Source: Pseudomonas sp. PH1b (GTDB lineage: Bacteria; Pseudomonadota; Gammaproteobacteria; Pseudomonadales; Pseudomonadaceae). From it: a stretch of DNA of 64,000 nt. The stretch lies in the NCBI RefSeq assembly GCF_000633395.1, contig NZ_AYMU01000020.1, forward strand, positions 1 through 64,000, given 5' to 3'. A model generated the notes under the pieces. It saw only the letters and a list, made by a program, of their open reading frames with translations. It did not search any database and was not told the origin of the DNA. The position numbers and the translations under genes are program-made. Positions 17,439-24,432 of the stretch are shown piece after piece; position 1 is the stretch's first letter, and each line of letters starts with the position of its first letter.

Positions 17439-17864
17439 ATGTGGCAACAGACCCTGATTACCCTGCGGGCCAGGCCCCGGGGCTTTCATCTGGTGACGGA
17501 CGAGTTGCTGGCCGGCTTGCCTGAGTTGAAGGCATGTCGAGTGGGTCTGCTACACCTGTGGCTGCAACATACCTCGGCCTCGTTGACCATCAACGAGAAT
17601 GCCGATCCGGCGGTCCGGCGCGACTTCGAGCGTTTCTTCAACACCCTGGTGCCTCAAGGCATGGCCGGGTACGAACATGACGACGAAGGTGCGGACGACC
17701 TCCCGGCGCACTTCAAGGCCAGTTTGCTAGGCTGTCAGCTGACTTTGCCGGTAGCGGCGGGGCGTCTGGCGTTAGGCATCTGGCAAGGTGTTTATCTGGG
17801 CGAGCATCGTGATCAGGGCGGTGCTCGCAAAGTCCTTGCCACCTTGCACGGTGATAAGGCATAA
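17439..17864 (+). CDS. yjbQ: YjbQ/UPF0047 family protein
   Basis: A 141-residue protein. The family signatures are visible: LLHLWLQHTSASLTINENAD (residues about 35-54), the acidic YEHDDEGADDLPAH stretch and LGIWQGVYLGEHRDQGGAR near the C-terminus. Some members have weak thiamine-phosphate synthase activity in vitro; the cellular role is unsettled. GGAG lies 7 bases upstream of the ATG at 17439. It sits between amtB and sutA as in other Pseudomonas. Confidence 0.92.
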   Translation: MWQQTLITLRARPRGFHLVTDELLAGLPELKACRVGLLHLWLQHTSASLTINENADPAVRRDFERFFNTLVPQGMAGYEHDDEGADDLPAHFKASLLGCQLTLPVAAGRLALGIWQGVYLGEHRDQGGARKVLATLHGDKA

Positions 17865-17966
17865 GCCGCTGAATATCAGTGGATGTTGATTTTTTTCCAG
17901 CGGCCTTCGACAGTCGGCACAGCTGGGCTATAACTAATCTGCTTTTCGCAAGTCATGAGGTAGAAC

Positions 17967-18290
17967 ATGAGCGACGATGATCTGGAAAACGACGACCTCG
18001 AAGTAGGTGACGAAGACGATACCGAAGAAGGTCTTGAAGCGGCCGCCGACGATGTGGCGGAAGACGATGGTGGTGATGCACCAGCGCCGACAGCCAAAGG
18101 CAAGGCCAAGGCTGCGGTCTCGGTAGACGAACTGCCAAGCGTCGAAGCCAAGAACAAGGAGCGTGATGCGCTGGCCCGTGCCATGGAAGAGTTCCTGGCC
18201 CGTGGCGGTAAAGTGCAGGAAGTCGAGGCCAACGTGGTCGCCGATCCGCCCAAGAAGCCTGACAACAAGTACGGCAGCCGGCCTATCTGA
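17967..18290 (+). CDS. sutA: RNA-polymerase-binding regulator SutA
   Basis: A 107-residue, highly acidic protein. The first 45 residues are nearly all Asp/Glu/Gly (intrinsically disordered), followed by a Lys/Ala linker, a helix (NKERDALARAMEEFLARGG, about 65-83) and a short tail ending KYGSRPI. This matches SutA, which binds the beta subunit and stimulates ribosomal and other promoters during slow growth. A Pseudomonas-specific gene in its usual place after yjbQ. Confidence 0.88.
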   Translation: MSDDDLENDDLEVGDEDDTEEGLEAAADDVAEDDGGDAPAPTAKGKAKAAVSVDELPSVEAKNKERDALARAMEEFLARGGKVQEVEANVVADPPKKPDNKYGSRPI

Positions 18291-18310
18291 GCCTTGCTAC
18301 TTGCTTGCTG

Positions 18311-18340
18311 AAAAAGCCCGCCGTCGCTGCGGGCTTTTTC
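18311..18340 (+). terminator. Terminator of sutA
   Basis: AAAAAGCCCGC (18311-18321) and GCGGGCTTTTT (18329-18339) form an 11-bp stem with a 7-base loop. Confidence 0.85.
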
Positions 18341-18366
18341 ATGGGCCGCAGAAAAAGCAGCTTTAA

Positions 18367-18474
18367 GCGGCAAGCGGCAAGCTACAAGCTACAAGCTACA
18401 AGCTTGAACCCGGAGGCCCGAAACTGGCAGCTTGAGGCTTGAGGCTTGAGGCTTGAGGCTTGAGGCCGCAAGCC
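18367..18474. repeat. Facing arrays of 7-bp repeats
   Basis: Left arm: three or four units of GCTACAA between about 18378 and 18404. Right arm: five units of TTGAGGC between 18432 and 18466. GCGGCAAGC opens the left side and GCCGCAAGCCGC closes the right, so the arms can fold back imperfectly. It lies between the sutA terminator and the HAD gene end. Pseudomonas genomes contain similar intergenic AAGCT-type arrays; function unknown. Confidence 0.75.
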
Positions 18475-18480
18475 GCTGCC

Positions 18481-19176
18481 TTATTTCCAGCTGGCCAGCA
18501 GCCGTGGCAGCTCGGTCAGGCTGCGAATCTCGGCATCTGGGGCGCGTTCGGCCTCCCAGGCCTTGCCGGCAGGGTTGAACCAGATGGCGCGCAGGCCAGC
18601 CTGCTGGGCGCCGGCAATGTCGTCACCCGGATGGTCGCCGATATGCACGGCGGTGTCGGGTGTGGCCCCGCCCCGTTGCAGGGCTTCCTGGAACAGCCGG
18701 GCATCGGGCTTGGCGATGCCGATATCCTCGGCGCACAGGGCGAACTTGAAGTAGTCCGCCAGCCCCAGGCGGCGCACATCGGCGTTGCCGTTGGTGACCA
18801 CGCCCAGGGCGAAGTGATTGGCCAGGGCCTCCAGGGTCGGTAGCACCTCGGGAAAGACCTCCAGCTGATGGCGGGCATGGAGGAACACCTCGAAGCTCTG
18901 GTCGGCCAGCCGGTTGGCCTGGGCGTGGTCGTATCCGGCTTCTTCCAGGGCATGAAACAGCACCCGCCGGCGCAGGGCGCTGATCCGGTGCTTGAGAGTC
19001 GGCTCGTGGTTCAACACCCGCTCGCGAATGGCCCAGAGATGCTCCACCGGCACGGCCCCCAGGTTCGGCGCGTGCTCCGTCAGCCACTGGCGCAGGGTGG
19101 CTTCGGCACTGACGATCACCGGGGCGGTGTCCCACAGGGTGTCGTCGAGGTCGAAGGTGATCAGCTTGATGGTCAT
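18481..19176 (-). CDS. HAD-family hydrolase
   Basis: 231 residues of the HAD-IA type. Motif I is FDLDDTLWD (residues 8-16) with the nucleophile and acid aspartates, motif II is the VVTNGN stretch, and motif III/IV is KPDARLF...HIGDHPGDDIAGA. A helical cap lies at about 20-100. Known: such enzymes dephosphorylate small phosphometabolites; the substrate is unknown. The start overlaps the xerC stop by one base (TAATG), so the pair is translationally coupled in the lysA-dapF-xerC operon. Confidence 0.9.
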   Translation of the reverse strand: MTIKLITFDLDDTLWDTAPVIVSAEATLRQWLTEHAPNLGAVPVEHLWAIRERVLNHEPTLKHRISALRRRVLFHALEEAGYDHAQANRLADQSFEVFLHARHQLEVFPEVLPTLEALANHFALGVVTNGNADVRRLGLADYFKFALCAEDIGIAKPDARLFQEALQRGGATPDTAVHIGDHPGDDIAGAQQAGLRAIWFNPAGKAWEAERAPDAEIRSLTELPRLLASWK

Positions 19177-20072
19177 TACTCACCGCCTTTGGTGCGTTTG
19201 GCCCGTGGGTGGGCGCTGTCGTACACCGCTGCCAGATGCTGGAAGTCCAGGTGGGTGTAGATCTGCGTGGTCTTGATGTCCGAATGCCCCAGCAGCTCCT
19301 GCACTGCGCGCAGGTCCTGCGAGGATTCCAGCAAATGGCTGGCAAAGGAATGGCGTAGCATGTGCGGGTGCAGATTCTGCCCCAGCTCACGTTCGCCGGC
19401 GGCCTTGACCCGCAGTTGAATGGCACGTGGTCCGAGGCGCCGGCCTTTCTGGCTGACAAACAGGGCGCTGTCCGGCGGGTTGCTCAGGGCTCGCAGCGGC
19501 AGCCACAGCGCCAGAGCCTCGCGGGCTTTCTTGCCCACCGGCAGGACCCGGGTCTTGCTGCCCTTGCCCTGGACCTGCACCAGGCCATCCGCCAGGTCCA
19601 ACTGCTCGAGATTCAGGCTGGTCAGCTCGGAAAGCCGCAGCCCGCAGGAGTAGAACAGCTCCAGGATTGCCTGGTCGCGGTGGGCCAGGAAGTCATCTTC
19701 CACGGCGCCATCGAGCAACTGCAGGGTGCGGTCGGTGTCCAGGGTCTTGGGCAGGCGCCGTTCGCCCTTGGGCGGGGCCAGGCCGTTGGCCGGGTCGTGA
19801 TCGCACAGCCCTTCGCGGTTCAGGTAGTGATACAGCCCGCGCACGGCGGACAACAGGCGAGCCAGGCTGCGGGACGACTGCCCCTGTTGGTGCAGGCGCG
19901 CGATCATGCTGCGCAGGGTCTGGATATCCAGGTCGTTCCAGCGCTGCACCTGCTGCTTGTCGCAGAAGCCCAGCACCTTGTCGAGGTCGCGCCGATAGGC
20001 TTGCAGGGTATGGGGCGACACCTGGCGCTCACTGCGCAAGTGCGCGCAGTAGGCGTCCAGCTGTTGGTGCAT
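19176..20072 (-). CDS. xerC: Site-specific tyrosine recombinase XerC
   Basis: 298 residues. The catalytic set is complete: Arg146 (GLRLSEL), a lysine near 170 (GKGSK), His237 and Arg240 (HMLRHSF), His263 (LGHSD) and Tyr272 (IYTHLD). The N-terminal SAM-like core-binding domain covers residues 1-95. Known: XerC/XerD resolve chromosome dimers at dif. This is the Pseudomonas sss gene, in its usual place between DUF484 and the HAD gene. Two bases separate it from the DUF484 stop. Confidence 0.97.
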   Translation of the reverse strand: MHQQLDAYCAHLRSERQVSPHTLQAYRRDLDKVLGFCDKQQVQRWNDLDIQTLRSMIARLHQQGQSSRSLARLLSAVRGLYHYLNREGLCDHDPANGLAPPKGERRLPKTLDTDRTLQLLDGAVEDDFLAHRDQAILELFYSCGLRLSELTSLNLEQLDLADGLVQVQGKGSKTRVLPVGKKAREALALWLPLRALSNPPDSALFVSQKGRRLGPRAIQLRVKAAGERELGQNLHPHMLRHSFASHLLESSQDLRAVQELLGHSDIKTTQIYTHLDFQHLAAVYDSAHPRAKRTKGGE

Positions 20073-20074
20073 GG

Positions 20075-20800
20075 TCAGCGTACCGAGCGCAGCGAGTGAG
20101 TGAAGCGCGGCAGCACGCGGCCCGTGACCTCGGCAATGTAGCTGAGGAACAGGGTGCCCACCGAACTCTTGTAGTGCTGCGGGTCACGGCTGGCGATGGC
20201 CAGGACGCCGTGCATGCCCTGGTGCGCCACGGCGACCACGGCGGTGGAGCCGATCTGCTTGCGCTGCTCTTCGCCGAAGAGAAAATCCAGTTCGTGTTCG
20301 CGCAGGCTGCCGCAGATACTCTTGCCTTCCGTCAGCAGGCCGCCGATGGCGCCCTGGGCTTCGGCGGTGGACACCCAGCGACCCACCGGCATGGCGCTGT
20401 CGCTGAACAGGATCAGGCTGACGAAGGGCACCTGGAAGTCCTGACGCAGGCTGTCCTCGACGCTCATCACCACCTCTTCCAGGCTACTGGCGTCCATCAG
20501 CGCAAGGATCAGGCGGCGGGTCTTGTCGAACAGCCGGTCATTGTCCCGGGCTACGTCCATCAGTTGTGACAGGCGATGGCGCATTTCGATGTTGCGCTCG
20601 CGCAGGATCTTCATCTGGCGCTCCACCAGCGAGACGGTGTCACCGCGCTGGTGAGGAATGCGCAAGGCCGGAAGCAGCTCTTCGTGGTCGACGAAGAAGT
20701 CCGGATGAGCCTCCAGGTAGGCGGCGACGGCCGCCGCCTCCAGGTTTTCTGGCGCTGATGGGGCGGGCGTTTCGGCGGGAACCTGCGGCTGATCAGTCAT
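20075..20800 (-). CDS. DUF484 family protein (GAF-like)
   Basis: 241 residues. The N-terminus has VAAYLEAHPDFFVDHEELLPALRIPH, the DUF484 hallmark, then a coiled coil (VERQMKILRERNIEMRHRL) and a GAF-like domain to the end. It lies between dapF and xerC, as in most gammaproteobacteria. The ligand and function are not established. The short gaps on both sides indicate one operon. Confidence 0.93.
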   Translation of the reverse strand: MTDQPQVPAETPAPSAPENLEAAAVAAYLEAHPDFFVDHEELLPALRIPHQRGDTVSLVERQMKILRERNIEMRHRLSQLMDVARDNDRLFDKTRRLILALMDASSLEEVVMSVEDSLRQDFQVPFVSLILFSDSAMPVGRWVSTAEAQGAIGGLLTEGKSICGSLREHELDFLFGEEQRKQIGSTAVVAVAHQGMHGVLAIASRDPQHYKSSVGTLFLSYIAEVTGRVLPRFTHSLRSVR

Positions 20801-20813
20801 GGATTTCGCTCAC

Positions 20814-21644
20814 TTATAGACGCACCTGTCCTTCGTATACGCGCACTGCCGGGCCGGTCATCATCACCGGTTGGCCAGGGCCTGCCCATTCAATGGACAG
20901 GCGTCCGCCCGGCAGGTCGATCAATAGGGGCGAATCCATCCACCCCTGGCTGATCGCAGCCACTGCAGCGGCGCAGGCTCCGGTGCCGCAGGCCTGGGTT
21001 TCCCCGGCGCCGCGTTCCCAGACGCGCAACTGCGCGCGCTGACGGTCCAGCACCTGGAGAAAACCGACATTGACCCGGGCTGGAAAGCGCGGGTGATGTT
21101 CGATTTTCGGGCCCAGTTCGTGCACCGGCGCGCTGTTGATGTCCTCCACCCGCAGTACGGCATGGGGATTGCCCATGGACACGGCGGCCAGTGGGACCTG
21201 GCGGCCGTCGACCTCCAGTGTGTAGCTGTCGGCCTGGGCGGGTGCCTCGAAGGGAATGTCCGCCGGCACCAGGCGCGGCGCGCCCATGTTGACACTGATC
21301 TGGCCGTCGTTGCGTACATCCAGTTCGATCACGCCGCTCTTGGTTTCCACCCGGATCTGGCGCTTGGTGGTCAGGCGTTTGTCCAGTACGAAACGGGCGA
21401 AGCAGCGGGCACCGTTGCCGCACTGCTCCACCTCGGAGCCGTCGGAGTTGAAGATCCGATAGCGGAAATCCACATCCGGGTTGCTCGGAGCCTCGACGAT
21501 CAGCAACTGATCGAAGCCGATTCCGGTATGGCGATCACCCCATTGCTTGGCGTGCTTGGGCAGAATGTGCGCGTGCTGGCTGACCAGGTCGAGGACCATG
21601 AAGTCATTGCCCAGGCCGTGCATCTTGGTAAAGCGCAGCAGCAT
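20814..21644 (-). CDS. dapF: Diaminopimelate epimerase
   Basis: 276 residues. The two active-site cysteines lie in QCGNGARC (Cys75) and ACGTGACA (about residue 219). Known: converts LL-DAP to meso-DAP for lysine and peptidoglycan synthesis. The ATG at 21644 gives the family N-terminus MLLRFTKMHGLGNDF and lies 4 bases after the lysA stop, so it is coupled to lysA, whose product uses meso-DAP. Confidence 0.98.
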   Translation of the reverse strand: MLLRFTKMHGLGNDFMVLDLVSQHAHILPKHAKQWGDRHTGIGFDQLLIVEAPSNPDVDFRYRIFNSDGSEVEQCGNGARCFARFVLDKRLTTKRQIRVETKSGVIELDVRNDGQISVNMGAPRLVPADIPFEAPAQADSYTLEVDGRQVPLAAVSMGNPHAVLRVEDINSAPVHELGPKIEHHPRFPARVNVGFLQVLDRQRAQLRVWERGAGETQACGTGACAAAVAAISQGWMDSPLLIDLPGGRLSIEWAGPGQPVMMTGPAVRVYEGQVRL

Positions 21645-21648
21645 GGTC

Positions 21649-22896
21649 TTACTCCGGCAGCAGGCTTTCGCCAGCAAATAACTCGGCTACCGTCTCGCGG
21701 CGACGCACTTCAACAGCCTGGTCACCATCGACCAGTACTTCAGCGGCACGGCCGCGGGTGTTGTAGTTCGAGCTCATGACGAAACCATAGGCACCGGCGG
21801 AATGCACCGCCAGCAGGTCGCCCTCGGCCAGGGCCAGGGTTCGTCCCTTGGCGAGGAAGTCGCCGGTTTCGCAAATCGGGCCAACGATGTCGTAGGTGCG
21901 TGGCTCGCCACCACGCGGGCGTACGGCGCTGACATCCATCCAGGCCTGGTAGAGCGCCGGGCGGATCAGGTCGTTCATGGCGCCGTCGACGATGGCGAAG
22001 TCCTTGTGTTCAGTGTGCTTGAGGTACTCGACGCGGGTCAGCAGCACCCCGGCGTTGGCCACGATGAAGCGGCCCGGTTCGAACACCAGAGCCAGGTCGC
22101 GACCTTCCAGGCGTTCACGCACGGCCTTGACGTAGTCGGCGGCCAGCGGCGGCTCTTCGTCGCGATAGCGCACGCCCAGGCCACCCCCCAGATCGATGTG
22201 GCGCAGGTAGATGCCGCATTCACCCAGGCGATCCACCAGGTCCAGCAGGCGCTCGAGGGCGTCGATGAAGGGTTCCAGGGTGGTCAGTTGCGAGCCGATA
22301 TGGCAGTCGACGCCGACGATTTCCAGGTTGGGCAGTTGCGCTGCGCGGATGTACACATCCTCGGCGGCGGCAATGGCGATGCCGAACTTGTTTTCCTTGA
22401 GTCCGGTGGAAATGTACGGGTGGGTGCCGGCATCGACGTCGGGATTGACCCGCAACGAGATCGGCGCGCGCACGCCCAGCTCGGCGGCCACGAGCTGCAG
22501 GCGCTCGAGTTCTTCGGCGGACTCGACGTTGAAGCAATGGACGCCTACTTCCAGGGCACGGCGCATGTCGTCGCGGGTCTTGCCGACGCCGGAGAAGACG
22601 ATCTTGTCGGCCTGGCCACCTGCAGCCAGGACCCGTTCCAGCTCGCCCCGGGAGACGATGTCGAAACCGGCGCCCAGCCGGGCCAGGACATTCAGTACAC
22701 CCAGGTTGGAGTTGGCCTTGACCGCGAAGCAGACCAGATGGGGCATGCCGGCCAGTGCCTCGGCATAGGCCAGGTACTGGGCTTCGATGTGGGCACGGGA
22801 ATAGACATAGGTGGGCGTGCCGAAGCGCTCGGCGATGGCGGACAGGGCTACGCCTTCCGCGAACAGCTCTGCGTCGCGGTAGTTAAAAGCGTCCAT
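21649..22896 (-). CDS. lysA: Diaminopimelate decarboxylase
   Basis: 415 residues, PLP fold III. Lys60 (CFAVKANSN) is the cofactor lysine; HIGSQ, the glycine-rich DLGGGLGV and CETGDFLAKGR with the active-site Cys are all present. Known: makes lysine from meso-DAP, the last step. Nine bases separate it from the upstream lipoprotein gene lppL, the usual Pseudomonas order lppL-lysA-dapF. Confidence 0.98.
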   Translation of the reverse strand: MDAFNYRDAELFAEGVALSAIAERFGTPTYVYSRAHIEAQYLAYAEALAGMPHLVCFAVKANSNLGVLNVLARLGAGFDIVSRGELERVLAAGGQADKIVFSGVGKTRDDMRRALEVGVHCFNVESAEELERLQLVAAELGVRAPISLRVNPDVDAGTHPYISTGLKENKFGIAIAAAEDVYIRAAQLPNLEIVGVDCHIGSQLTTLEPFIDALERLLDLVDRLGECGIYLRHIDLGGGLGVRYRDEEPPLAADYVKAVRERLEGRDLALVFEPGRFIVANAGVLLTRVEYLKHTEHKDFAIVDGAMNDLIRPALYQAWMDVSAVRPRGGEPRTYDIVGPICETGDFLAKGRTLALAEGDLLAVHSAGAYGFVMSSNYNTRGRAAEVLVDGDQAVEVRRRETVAELFAGESLLPE

Positions 22897-22905
22897 GGCG
22901 GGCCC

Positions 22906-23058
22906 TTAGTAGGTGTCGTGCTTGTGCGACTGCGACTTCGCCTGTTCTTCAGGGGACTTGCTGTCATCGGGCAGATACAGCGGGCCTTTCTGGCCGCAGG
23001 CGGTAACAAGGCAGGCAACCGCGACGAGCGCAGCAAGGGAAGAGATCAGGCGCTTCAT
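22906..23058 (-). CDS. lppL: Small lipoprotein LppL
   Basis: 50 residues. An N-terminal signal peptide with lipobox LVTAC gives a mature protein starting CGQKGPLYLPDD, the LPS translocon maturation chaperone-like (LptM/YifL) motif. The short hydrophilic tail ends in HKHDTY. Known: E. coli LptM helps LptD oxidative folding; lppL in the lysA operon is its Pseudomonas counterpart. The ATG at 23058 gives the typical signal peptide. Confidence 0.9.
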   Translation of the reverse strand: MKRLISSLAALVAVACLVTACGQKGPLYLPDDSKSPEEQAKSQSHKHDTY

Positions 23059-23298
23059 GGCGAAATCCTTGAGAATGCGTAAATTGCGCCCGAGTATACC
23101 GGCCACCCGGCAGCTTGCCTATGCAGCGTAACTCCCGTCCAGCGGGCCTTTGCCCAGGGGCCGGAGAAGGCTCTTGAGTCGCGCCTGGCGGATTGCGCAT
23201 CGCATTTGTCCGCCCGTTCGGTATCCTTTGCATTCGCCGGGGAGCGCCCGTATCTTGCGGCGCTTGAGCGTGAGTAGACACTTTTCGAGGTTCCCGCA

Positions 23299-23631
23299 AT
23301 GAGTTTGACTGAAGCCCGTTTCCACGACCTGGTGGATGCCACCCAGCAGACGCTGGAGGATATTTTCGATGAGAGTGATCTGGATATCGATCTGGAGAGC
23401 TCGGCCGGGGTACTCACCGTCAAGTTCGACAACGCCAGCCAGGTGATCTTCAGCCGCCAGGAGCCTTTGCGCCAACTGTGGCTGGCCGCCCGCTCCGGCG
23501 GTTTTCACTTCGACTACGACGAAGAAAGCGAACGCTGGATGTGCGACAAGAGCGAAGAGCAACTGGGAGAGATGCTCGAGCGCATTGTCCTTGAGCAGGC
23601 CGGCATCAAGCTTGAGTTCGAAGGGCTCTGA
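23299..23631 (+). CDS. cyaY: Iron donor protein CyaY (frataxin homologue)
   Basis: 110 residues. The acidic first helix (DLVDATQQTLEDIFDESDLDIDLE) that binds iron and the beta sheet ending with QLWLAARSGGFHFDY match frataxin. Known: modulates IscS-driven iron-sulfur cluster assembly. Divergent from lppL with 240 bp between; the DUF1289 gene follows after 4 bases. Confidence 0.96.
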   Translation: MSLTEARFHDLVDATQQTLEDIFDESDLDIDLESSAGVLTVKFDNASQVIFSRQEPLRQLWLAARSGGFHFDYDEESERWMCDKSEEQLGEMLERIVLEQAGIKLEFEGL

Positions 23632-23635
23632 TCAC

Positions 23636-23869
23636 GTGACGCAGCCCGCCGCGGCCCGGCCGCCCAAACCGCTTTACAGCAACGTCAGTCCGGCGGTGAG
23701 TTCGCCGTGCATCAGCCTGTGCCGCCTCGATGAGGAAAAGGTCTGCCGAGGCTGTTTCCGGCATGTGGAGGACATCCGCGAATGGCGTTCGGCGGATGAT
23801 GAACGACGGCGGGCGATCTGCGCCCAGGCGCTGCAGCGCAAACAGAGCGTCGCGCCAACGGGGTTGTAG
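23636..23869 (+). CDS. DUF1289 family protein
   Basis: 77 residues from the GTG at 23636, 4 bases after the cyaY stop; an ATG further upstream would lie inside cyaY. The family signature is SPCISLCRLDEE-x-CRGCFRHVEDIREW with four cysteines (residues about 24-44), likely binding a metal or cluster. Known only as a conserved small protein. Coupled to cyaY here. Confidence 0.85.
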   Translation: MTQPAAARPPKPLYSNVSPAVSSPCISLCRLDEEKVCRGCFRHVEDIREWRSADDERRRAICAQALQRKQSVAPTGL

Positions 23870-23947
23870 GTTCGTACCCGTACGGTTTGTTTATTCAGTG
23901 TGCTGTGATAGTGTCCAGCTTCGCCTCGCTACATCGAGGCCGGTGAG

Positions 23948-23982
23948 AACCCCGTCTTATTTGGCGGGGTTTTGCTTTTTTG
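23948..23982 (+). terminator. Terminator after cyaY-DUF1289
   Basis: AACCCCG (23948-23954) and CGGGGTT (23965-23971) form the stem, followed by a T-rich run with one GC interruption. Confidence 0.8.
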
Positions 23983-24011
23983 TGCAGAAAAAATAGGAGT
24001 CAGCCAGGATC

Positions 24012-24425
24012 ATGAGTACTGCACCATCCATCATCCTTACCCGCCTTGACGTGCAACGTCTGGAACGTCTGATCGACAGCCTGGACGACTCGCTGCCAGG
24101 CGTCATTGCACTGCAAACCGAGTTGGATCGTGCCGAAACCCTGGTGGGCCACGATGAGGTCCCGGCCGGTGTCGTTACCATGAACTCGCGCGTGCATTGC
24201 CGTGAAGAAAGCAGCGGCAAGGACTACCACCTGACTCTGGTCTATCCACAGGACGCGAACGCCGATGAAGGCAAGATCTCGATCCTGGCCCCAGTGGGCA
24301 GCGCCCTGCTGGGCCTGCAGGTCGGTCAGTACATCGACTGGCCGGCGCCGGGTGGCAAGACCCTGAAGCTGACCCTGCTGGAAGTGGAATACCAGCCGGA
24401 AGCCGCAGGCGACTTCCACCTCTGA
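24012..24425 (+). CDS. rnk: Nucleoside diphosphate kinase regulator Rnk
   Basis: 137 residues with the Rnk N-terminal coiled coil (LDVQRLERLIDSLDDS) and a GreA/B-type C-terminal domain (ILAPVGSALLGLQVGQ-x-IDWP). Known: Rnk binds RNA polymerase near the secondary channel and in Pseudomonas affects Ndk levels and alginate. Its 3' end converges on cyaA with 7 bases between. Confidence 0.95.
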   Translation: MSTAPSIILTRLDVQRLERLIDSLDDSLPGVIALQTELDRAETLVGHDEVPAGVVTMNSRVHCREESSGKDYHLTLVYPQDANADEGKISILAPVGSALLGLQVGQYIDWPAPGGKTLKLTLLEVEYQPEAAGDFHL

Positions 24426-24432
24426 TGCCTGG

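Noticed and set aside
18367..18474. Possible CRISPR array
   Set aside because: Repeats are 7 bp and adjacent without unique spacers.
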